This document shows positions 55,749 to 64,000 of a stretch of DNA of 64,000 nucleotides, in pieces; the first letter of the stretch is position 1; every line of letters begins with the position of its first letter. Source of the DNA: Sulfurimonas sp. HSL3-7 (GTDB lineage Bacteria; Campylobacterota; Campylobacteria; Campylobacterales; Sulfurimonadaceae); NCBI RefSeq assembly GCF_039645985.1, contig NZ_CP147919.1:1736001-1800000 (forward strand). Reading direction: 5' to 3'. The position numbers were made by a program, and so were the translations under genes. A model generated the notes under the pieces. That model did no database searches and was not told where the DNA came from. It saw only the letters and a list, made by a program, of their open reading frames with translations.

Positions 55749-56498
55749 CTACAACTCGTTCTCCATCTTCTCTTTGAAACGCTCCAGCTCCCCTTTGACG
55801 GAGGCGTCGAAGACCTTGTTCTCAATGACAAGACGAATACCGCATATCAGTGAACTGTCCTGAATACTATACAGTACGACCGTACCGCACTGAAGAAGTT
55901 CTTCGATCGTCTCTTTGATCTTCTGCTTCATATTTTCCTGCGGGAGGAACGGCGTGTAGAGGGTCATCTCGCATGCATTGCCGGCGAGCTCTTCTTTGAG
56001 CAGCAAAATCTCGTCCGCATCGCTTTCAGAGAGGACCTGTAAAAACTGATCGGTACGTTTTTCATGCAGCAGCTCATCGCTGAGCTCCGACAGCAGTTTT
56101 TCACTGTAGTAGAGACTGAACTCCAGGCTTTTCTGCCTGATCTCTTTTTCGGATTTTTTCTCTGCCTCTTCTATGATCCGTTTCTCTTTTTCAAACGCCT
56201 TTTCAATTTCCCTGTTGGTCTCTTTCATCAGTAGATCGGTTTCGATCAGCGCTTTTTTACGCGCTTCGTCGAGCGCTTTTTCCTGCAGGCTCTGGATCTC
56301 TTTCATCTTTTCGCGATAGAGCGCTTCATCCTCCTCCACACGCTGTTCACCCTCTTCGAGTTTCCTGATGCGCTCTGCGATCATCTCTTCTCTTTTTTGG
56401 ATAATACGCTTCAGCGGGTTGAAAAAGAGTCGGTAGAGAATATAGAGGACAATGAAAAAGTTCACGACCTGGAAAAAGAAGGTCCACCAGTCAAACAT
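55749..56498 (-). CDS. atpF: N-ATPase b subunit (elongated, delta-replacing)
   Basis: The 249-residue protein has one N-terminal TM helix (about residues 5-25), a long charged coiled coil (to about residue 145) and an additional ~90-residue C-terminal domain resembling delta/OSCP in pattern. Ordinary b subunits are ~160 residues. N-ATPase operons lack atpH, and an elongated b is thought to take over its stator role; no atpH is present here. It is 7 bp downstream of atpE and adjoins atpA. Confidence 0.9.
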   Translation of the reverse strand: MFDWWTFFFQVVNFFIVLYILYRLFFNPLKRIIQKREEMIAERIRKLEEGEQRVEEDEALYREKMKEIQSLQEKALDEARKKALIETDLLMKETNREIEKAFEKEKRIIEEAEKKSEKEIRQKSLEFSLYYSEKLLSELSDELLHEKRTDQFLQVLSESDADEILLLKEELAGNACEMTLYTPFLPQENMKQKIKETIEELLQCGTVVLYSIQDSSLICGIRLVIENKVFDASVKGELERFKEKMENEL

Positions 56499-56505
56499 GG
56501 GATCT

Positions 56506-56764
56506 CTACTTGACTACGTAGCTGAGCAGCGGGTTGGCAAAGAGGATGATCAGCGCGATCACCAACGAATAGATCGCCACCGACTCGACCATGGCCATGC
56601 CGACAAAGAGCAGCCGCGTGATTTCGTTGGCCGACTCGGGCTGTCTTCCGATGGTCTCTATTGCTTTGGTCAGCGCATCTGCCTCACCTCTTGATGGTCC
56701 ATACCCGCCGATCGAGATGGTCAGACCGGCTGTGATGATTGAAACGGCGATAATGATCGTCATG

Positions 56765-56772
<8 letters not shown>
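56506..56772 (-). CDS. atpE: N-ATPase c subunit (rotor ring)
   Basis: This 88-residue hairpin protein has two TM helices joined by the polar RQPE loop. Helix 2 carries the ion-binding E63 with S64 and Y68 (MVESVAIY), positions that bind Na+ in Ilyobacter-type rings. Helix 1 carries a second carboxylate, E30 (GPSRGEADA), where Ilyobacter has Gln. The double-carboxylate pattern is known for N-ATPases. Ion choice (Na+ or H+) cannot be decided from sequence alone. The start overlaps atpB by 8 bp. Confidence 0.95.
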
Positions 56773-59285
<2,513 letters not shown>

Positions 59286-59299
<14 letters not shown>

Positions 59300-59579
59300 C
59301 AACGGAGAGAAGAAGAGCTTTGAGGAGCATATCGGCAAAAAAGCGTCGTGGATGCAGAAATGGCGCAAAAAAGGAATATTCTGGGAGACGGTCATCGTCG
59401 TCGGTGCGATAGGATGGATGGTGGCGCTGCCTATGGTCATCGGCGGTTATCTCGGCAACTATCTGGATAAACATACACAGGTGGGTGCCGGCGGTCTCTC
59501 CTGGACCGTTACCTTCATCATATTGGGTCTTTTTGTCGCCATCTACTCTGTCTGGAGAGTTTTTATCTATAAAAAATGA
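59286..59579 (+). CDS. atpQ: N-ATPase accessory membrane protein AtpQ (AtpI-like)
   Basis: The ~97-residue protein has two TM segments (about residues 33-55 and 67-92) with the glycine-rich IGGYLGNYLDKH between them, matching AtpI/AtpZ-type assembly factors. In N-ATPase operons this gene (atpQ or atpI) follows atpC. The frame opens with a GTG at 59286; a TTG at 59292 has a better-spaced GGAG and may be the true start. Its stop overlaps atpR (ATGA). Confidence 0.85.
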
Positions 59580-59830
59580 GAGAGCTACTTTTTTTTATAC
59601 TCGGAAATATCATTGCAATCTTCTATTTTTCGCACCTCTATTGGCAGTTGGGCAATCTTGCAGTGAAACGTACAATCTCATTTTATTTTACCTTTGCTAT
59701 ACGCTTTTCTGTTTTATCTCTTCTGCTGGGTGCTCTCTTTTTTGTCTATGGCGCTGTGGCTGTCTACTGCATATTAGGCATATTCACAGGCAGAGCGTTA
59801 ACACTCTATTGGGTCTCGAAGAGAGAGTGA
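59576..59830 (+). CDS. atpR: N-ATPase accessory membrane protein AtpR
   Basis: This 84-residue protein with three hydrophobic segments occupies the atpR position, unique to N-ATPase operons. Polar residues within its helices have led to proposals of a role in ion-ring assembly. It overlaps atpQ by 4 bp and ends the plus-strand half-operon, where in other genomes atpB would follow on the same strand. Confidence 0.85.
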   Translation: MRELLFFILGNIIAIFYFSHLYWQLGNLAVKRTISFYFTFAIRFSVLSLLLGALFFVYGAVAVYCILGIFTGRALTLYWVSKRE

Positions 59831-59890
59831 TTTGTCGAAAAAAAGCTTCCTTTTGCTCAAACGGCAATAGAGCTGTGCTATAGTAAAGGC

Positions 59891-60517
59891 ATGAACAGAA
59901 CTGCATTGCTGAGCGAATTTCTCCTGCTCTTTGTCACTCCGCCGTTGCTTGTTGTCTCGGGGCTGCTGCCTAAAGCGGCCGTCATGCCTCTGCTGTGGAT
60001 CGTCTCTCTCTACGCCTACCTCATCCTGCGCAGCAGCAAAATCAAAATACTGCCGCTCGACGTTGAGCGCATGGCGCTCTATGATGTTTTGAAACGGTTC
60101 CTTGTGATCGGCAGCGCCATAACGCTTTTCACCCTGCTCTACCAACCGGGTATCTTTCTCTCCCTGCTCAAAGCCGATCCGTGGCAGTGGCTGGCCGTCA
60201 TGCTGTTCTACCCTGTTTTCTCGGCCTTCGTCCAGGAGCTCCTGTTTCGTAGTTTCTTCTTCTACCGCTACAAAAAACGCTTCAAAAACCGTCCGCTGCT
60301 TCTCATTACATTTAACGCCCTGCTCTTTGCCTATGTCCACATCGTCTTTGAGAACTGGATCGCGGTTATCTTTACCTTCTTCGGAGGCCTTTTGTTCGCC
60401 CACACCTACCTCAAAAGCCGCTCGCTCCTGCTGACCGCCATCGAGCACTCGCTCTACGGCAATCTGCTCTACACGCTTGGAATGGGAGAGTATTTCTACC
60501 ACGGTGCGAATATCTAG
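59891..60517 (+). CDS. CPBP family intramembrane protease-like protein
   Basis: The 208-residue protein has about six to seven TM segments and CPBP (Rce1/Abi) motifs: motif 1 reads QELLFR (residues 115-120), so the usual first Glu is Gln while E116 and R120 are kept; motif 2 has H150 (FAYVH) and motif 3 H186 (EHSLYGN). Glutamic-type intramembrane proteolysis or a bacteriocin-immunity-like role is possible. AAAGG precedes the ATG. It follows atpR by 60 bp but a functional link is not evident. Confidence 0.85.
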   Translation: MNRTALLSEFLLLFVTPPLLVVSGLLPKAAVMPLLWIVSLYAYLILRSSKIKILPLDVERMALYDVLKRFLVIGSAITLFTLLYQPGIFLSLLKADPWQWLAVMLFYPVFSAFVQELLFRSFFFYRYKKRFKNRPLLLITFNALLFAYVHIVFENWIAVIFTFFGGLLFAHTYLKSRSLLLTAIEHSLYGNLLYTLGMGEYFYHGANI

Positions 60518-60640
60518 GAAAATCGGCCATCAACGCTGAGCGTTTGGGAGTTCAGCACATATCATTATGAATACGCAAGAACAAGTTATACTCTATGGCT
60601 GCAGAATAGTTGAAACGCTTTGCAAAGCCAGAGGCAGATA

Positions 60641-60832
60641 TCAATGACTCCGCACAAGTTCCGCAAAATCTATCTCTTCTCTTTTCTGTTCCTCTTTTTC
60701 AGGCATCTGACGGTGTTCCCCGCTGAAGATGTAATCGCTGCTTTTGAGGATACACCCTTTCATTCCCGGGACACACGGCTTTTCAACACGTTTGCAATAC
60801 CCTTTATAGTCATATTGGCAGGTCCAGCCCAT
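60641..60832 (-). CDS. Small Cys-rich protein, unknown
   Basis: The 63-residue protein starts MGWTCQYDYKGYCKRV and has four cysteines (C5, C13, C20 and C27) in a compact KPCVPGMKGC arrangement, suggesting a metal-binding knuckle. A Glu/Lys-rich helix forms the C-terminus. The ATG at 60832 has AAAAAGG 6 nt upstream; a TTG further upstream is less likely. TATAAT lies just before it. I recall similar small proteins in this phylum but no named family. Confidence 0.7.
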   Translation of the reverse strand: MGWTCQYDYKGYCKRVEKPCVPGMKGCILKSSDYIFSGEHRQMPEKEEQKREEIDFAELVRSH

Positions 60833-60906
60833 AGGAAACCTTTTTACATTTTTCAATAATTATAACACTAAAAATATAAGGCAGTTGTTGCGGATGAGCA
60901 GGCCTT

Positions 60907-61401
60907 TCATTCCGAAAACTGGCGAGGTGTCCACAAATCGATCAGCTCGCCGTCAACGGAGTCGCCCAGTTTTCGCCACCCTTTTATAGGCAGTTCAACC
61001 CGGGCCAGAGCTGCCGTCGGCAGTATTTGCTCTTCTCCGGTAAGACGTTCGAGCAGCGCTTCAAGGCCGGGGTTGTGGCCCACGACCATGACGCGGTCAT
61101 ACGCTTCATCAAGTTCCTTTAGAAGTTTGATATAGGCTTCCGGACCGGCGCCGTACAGCGCTTCACTGAAACGGATCTCCTGACTGTAACCGAACGCTTC
61201 TGTTACGCGCTCGAGCGTCTCGCGTGCACGTTTTGCACTGGAACAGATAATCAGCTGCGGCTTCAGCTTTTTTTTACGGATCAGCCGCCCCATCTTCGGG
61301 GCATCGTGTTGTCCGCGCTTGTTAAGCGGTCGCTCATGATCAGGGAGGCCAAGCTCTTTCCAGCTCGATTTTGCATGGCGCATTATCAGTAAGTTCTTCA
61401 C
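60907..61401 (-). CDS. SixA-like histidine phosphatase
   Basis: This 164-residue protein is a compact histidine-phosphatase-superfamily member, with the RHG-type motif in MRHAKSSW, the SSAKRARETLE segment and the second catalytic His in VVGHNPGLE. Relatives such as SixA dephosphorylate phosphohistidine on signalling or PTS proteins. Translation starts with GTG at 61401, supported by GAGGAG 6 nt upstream. Confidence 0.92.
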   Translation of the reverse strand: MKNLLIMRHAKSSWKELGLPDHERPLNKRGQHDAPKMGRLIRKKKLKPQLIICSSAKRARETLERVTEAFGYSQEIRFSEALYGAGPEAYIKLLKELDEAYDRVMVVGHNPGLEALLERLTGEEQILPTAALARVELPIKGWRKLGDSVDGELIDLWTPRQFSE

Positions 61402-61596
61402 CGTAAACTCCTCAAATATACTCTCTTCACAGCATTGCGATAAGTCGCTGAAACAGGGTGTTTTCTCTCCAAAGCAGTACTCAAAAGTATACCTTATTAA
61501 AACCGGTCTTCATCGAGCTTCAGCAAACGTTACTCAGTCATGAAATAACCATCAGCTGCATTTGACTTGCAAAGGTAGATCGCTATGGTGTGTATT

Positions 61597-61619
61597 TATT
61601 GATTATAAATTAATCAATA
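61597..61619. promoter_or_regulatory. Operator-like palindrome upstream of NifX-like gene
   Basis: TATTGATTA and TAATCAATA are perfect inverted arms with a 5-nt centre, 62 bp before the next ATG. The TTGAT/ATCAA half-sites are FNR-like but separated by 9 nt instead of 4. Confidence 0.45.
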
Positions 61620-61681
61620 AACTATATTTTTTATCTCAAAAACAGGTCAAAATCAGATAACAAAAGCATGAAGTATCCGTT

Positions 61682-62134
61682 ATGAAGATGAAAATTGCAG
61701 TTCCTTTAAACGCAGATAACAGCGTCTATCATTCCAATCCATGGACAGCACCCGCCTTTGCTGTCTACCAGGTCACAGATGAGAAAGAGAAGATCATCTT
61801 TGATTGCGTGGAACATAAAAAGAATCCATGGGCAGAAGAAGATGAAAGTGTTGTCTTTGATCCGATGATGCGTTCGGACAGATGCAACGATAGAGTGAAA
61901 AACGATCTCGATCATCTGGCCGATCATTACATCATTCTCGAAGCAATAAACGGATGCGACTATATCATCGCTGAGACCTGCTGTAGTAATGTAGAGAAGG
62001 TATTGGAAAAGGGCGGTATCAAGATCTACAAACTTCCACCGATCATCAAAGACCCCGACCTAGCGGTAAAAAATCTGCTTGTCAACTTGGGATTTGCGAT
62101 CCATCTTCACACTATCAAAAAAGCGGCCCGTTAA
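61682..62134 (+). CDS. NifX/NifB-C-terminal-like protein
   Basis: The 150-residue protein begins MKMKIAVPLNADNSV and has an alpha/beta layout with a central GCDYIIAETCCSNVEKVLEK, resembling the NifX/NafY/dinitrogenase FeMo-cofactor-binding fold. A CC pair (residues ~100-101) could bind a metal cluster. Stand-alone members of this family occur in organisms without nitrogenase, so a nif role should not be assumed. A palindrome upstream suggests regulated expression. Confidence 0.6.
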   Translation: MKMKIAVPLNADNSVYHSNPWTAPAFAVYQVTDEKEKIIFDCVEHKKNPWAEEDESVVFDPMMRSDRCNDRVKNDLDHLADHYIILEAINGCDYIIAETCCSNVEKVLEKGGIKIYKLPPIIKDPDLAVKNLLVNLGFAIHLHTIKKAAR

Positions 62135-62194
62135 ATTTTTGATATAGCATCGTATTTATGCTGCCTTGCTGTCAAGGCAGTCAAAAACGTCTCT

Positions 62195-62614
62195 TTACAC
62201 TATCGAAATATACTCTTTGATAGATTCCAGTTCCTTTTTACTCACGCTAGAACCTTTGATCTGATGCATCATGGCAACCACATCGGCATAGCTTCGCAGG
62301 TCGACACCTTTTTGAAACAGTGCCTGAGAGGCAATGTAGTCATAGATCGTTTTCTTCGGCAGACCCATCTTCGTTGCTATCATATGGCTCAGCAATGTCG
62401 CATCATACGCATCCGACACGCTCTCAGCGGCAATGGCTTCGGCGGCTTGGTGTTCTATCCCCCGCGAGACCAGAGAACGTACAATCTCATGTTTGAAAGA
62501 AGACGGCTGCTGTGAGCGTGTCTGTGATGGTTGCGGCAATGTCACCAACATATCGCCTAACGCCACATGAGAGGCGAAGACAAGAGTTCCTATCACTAGT
62601 ATACGAATACGCAT
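62195..62614 (-). CDS. Hypothetical secreted protein
   Basis: The 139-residue protein has a signal peptide (residues 1-20), a Ser/Gln/Pro-rich linker and a helical domain of ~95 residues (HEIVRSLVSRGIEHQAAEAIAAESV). No motif is recognised. AAGGGC precedes the ATG. It is convergent with the NifX-like gene. Confidence 0.7.
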   Translation of the reverse strand: MRIRILVIGTLVFASHVALGDMLVTLPQPSQTRSQQPSSFKHEIVRSLVSRGIEHQAAEAIAAESVSDAYDATLLSHMIATKMGLPKKTIYDYIASQALFQKGVDLRSYADVVAMMHQIKGSSVSKKELESIKEYISIV

Positions 62615-62722
62615 TGTTGCCCTTTTTGATCTTTAGTTGCACTATTGTCTAACAAGATAGTAAACAAAGATTAAAGGAGAAGAGAACATATAAGATTTAA
62701 CAATACATTATTTTCCCGACAA

Positions 62723-63448
62723 CTATTTTTTCATGATGAAGAGGTTGTTGCTTTTGTGGCAGTGGGCGAGAAAACGCTCTTTCAGCTCCCGGTCGAATGT
62801 CATTATGTAGACATCACTGTTTTGAAGGCGAAGACGTTTAAAATTCTGTAAGAGGAGATCATCAGCAACATTTTTTCCATGGTCGCATTTTGTAAAATTG
62901 AACGAGTCCAGTGTCTTTCCGTAATCATACAGGTTGGCCTCCCACTCCTTTTTTTTCAAATAGAGCGAATCGGGGTTGGCCGCAAGGTAGATATGTTCGT
63001 CGGGTATCTCGTTTGGCTCGATCAGATCATTGAAGATAGCTGTGATATTGGAGAAGTTCTCAATATCCCAGAAGAGATAGCTCTGGTCAGTCCTGCTTTT
63101 GGCCTGTTTGTTGATAAGCGAGACACGTTTGGCGATATTGAAATGCGTATGCGCCGTGTCATTGATCAGTTCGATGGCGTTTTTCAGCTGCCTGGCATCC
63201 GTCGTATCGAAACCGAGGATCTGCCCCAGTTCGATATAGAGTTCCAGGTTCAGCAGCTCCTCTCTGGCACCCCCTTTTTGATACGTTTTCAACCTTGCGA
63301 GCCTCTTCGCACCGAACAAAAGTGAGATATTGAGCGTTTCTCTCTTCTCGTAAGCCCGCTTGACCCTGAAAAAGAGCTGTTTCGCCTCTTTGGTGTCAGG
63401 CAGGGTGATGGAGCCTCTGAACGTACGCCCGATAAAGATCTTTTGCAT
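62723..63448 (-). CDS. NYN/PIN-like domain protein, putative nuclease
   Basis: This 241-residue protein has an N-terminal helical region and, from about residue 127, a NYN-like PIN domain: LFWDIENFSNI supplies the first Asp, NVADDLLL the central acidic pair and MTFDRELKERF the last Asp. That set is consistent with a metal-dependent RNase. The ATG at 63448 is preferred over a TTG 18 nt upstream because AAGG lies 6 nt before it. Substrate and partners are unknown. Confidence 0.65.
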   Translation of the reverse strand: MQKIFIGRTFRGSITLPDTKEAKQLFFRVKRAYEKRETLNISLLFGAKRLARLKTYQKGGAREELLNLELYIELGQILGFDTTDARQLKNAIELINDTAHTHFNIAKRVSLINKQAKSRTDQSYLFWDIENFSNITAIFNDLIEPNEIPDEHIYLAANPDSLYLKKKEWEANLYDYGKTLDSFNFTKCDHGKNVADDLLLQNFKRLRLQNSDVYIMTFDRELKERFLAHCHKSNNLFIMKK

Positions 63449-63569
63449 GGATCGCCTTAAAAACAAAAAATTATAAATCTGACGAGATATTATCGAAGAG
63501 AGATTATAGAAAAATATAGCAGTCGAGGTGCGGCTGTTTCACGGCTTATTTTTAAGAAGCGTGCCGGCG

Positions 63570-64000
63570 TTAATGGTGCTTTGTCAAAAAACGGTGCAGT
63601 TGGTTGGCAAATTCGTGGGCGTCTTTCTGACTGAAAGGTTTGGGCCCTTTGGTCACCTCGCCGCTCTCTCTGATCTTTTCCATCAGGTTGCGCATGGCGA
63701 GGTACTGCTTGATATTGTCGACGCTGTAGAGCTCCCCCCTGTGGTCGATGGCGTGGGCCTTTTTGGCGATGACGCGGTCGGCCAGCGGAATGTCGGCCGT
63801 AATGACCAGATCCCCTTCTCTGACCATCTCGACAATTCGGTGGTCCGCCTCATCCGCACCCTCCTCTACTATGATGTAGGTAATATGGTGGGAGTTACCC
63901 AAAGTTATGCGCTTGTTGGAGACGACATAGGTCGGCAAAGAGAGGCGTTCTATGCTGCGAAGCACGATCGGTTTGAGTAGGTTGGGAAAAGCATCGCCGT
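63570..64000 (-). CDS. YaiI/YqxD (UPF0178) family protein, truncated by window edge
   Basis: The frame continues past the right edge, giving at least 143 residues. The visible N-terminal part includes GDAFPNLLKPI, where family members usually have DADACP near the start, so only a few residues are missing. VEEGADEADHRIVEMVREGDLVITADIPLADR and the C-terminal KPFSQKDAHEFANQLHRFL match the family. Members are predicted PIN-like proteins of unknown function. Confidence 0.88.
   Translation of the reverse strand, partial: GDAFPNLLKPIVLRSIERLSLPTYVVSNKRITLGNSHHITYIIVEEGADEADHRIVEMVREGDLVITADIPLADRVIAKKAHAIDHRGELYSVDNIKQYLAMRNLMEKIRESGEVTKGPKPFSQKDAHEFANQLHRFLTKHH

Overview
The window reads as a Campylobacterota (Epsilonproteobacteria) chromosome, most like the free-living sulfur-oxidising Sulfurimonas/Sulfuricurvum/Sulfurovum group. 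Support comes from the futalosine-type menaquinone decarboxylase, the sulfite:cytochrome c oxidoreductase pair, a histidine kinase with the HQWRQPLN box common in this phylum, a DUF2018 protein, and two gene neighbourhoods that, from memory, match Campylobacter jejuni (serA-rpsA-ispH-aroA-pheT-pheS with a divergent HIT gene) and Helicobacter pylori (hemC-proS-hemA-ispB-DUF2018). The genus is an inference. I found no rRNA, tRNA, CRISPR array, intact insertion sequence or prophage.

Layout. 1-5.8 kb: end of a sulfatase-type membrane enzyme, a B12-binding radical SAM protein, metE and small lipoproteins. 6-7.4 kb: a DJ-1/PfpI gene with a heptanucleotide tandem repeat at its promoter, then efp. 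7.5-13.1 kb: a TolC / adaptor / RND efflux operon whose permease is encoded as two coupled half-genes. 13.1-18.6 kb: a sensory HD-GYP protein, a decayed copy of the serA 3' end, an LpxR-type lipid A deacylase and intact serA. 18.7-26.5 kb: the rpsA-ispH-aroA-pheT-pheS housekeeping block and HIT. 26.5-30 kb: small unknown proteins, OsmC, argH and a small cytochrome c. 30-38.6 kb: a respiratory cofactor block (menaquinone decarboxylase, hemC, a Dsb-like protein, fxsA, proS, hemA, polyprenyl synthase, DUF2018), with an inverted repeat bracketing the DUF2018 gene. 38.6-43 kb: a full-length RND permease downstream of rsmH-ftsL. 43-45.7 kb: a LysR regulator divergent from sorA-sorB. 45.7-49.3 kb: a class II aldolase-like protein, DUF4430, YebC, YwbE and unknown proteins. 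49.6-59.8 kb: a FIST-domain histidine kinase, a CBS protein, a CPA2 cation/proton antiporter and a complete N-type ATPase. 59.9-64 kb: a CPBP protein, a Cys-rich small protein, a SixA-like phosphatase, a NifX-like protein, a NYN-like protein and an edge-truncated YaiI/YqxD gene.

The most unusual system is the N-ATPase. All nine genes are present (D, C, Q, R, B, E, F, A, G, with no separate delta gene). Instead of the single atpDCQRBEFAG operon known for this family, it is broken between R and B into divergent atpDCQR and atpBEFAG transcripts that share an 80-bp promoter region. The atpG side continues into a CPA2 antiporter and a CBS-domain gene, suggesting a linked cation-homeostasis module. 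Other notable points are the split RND permease, the serA remnant beside lpxR, repeats near promoters, and several genes whose -10 box lies 6-7 nt before the ATG with no Shine-Dalgarno, which suggests leaderless mRNAs.
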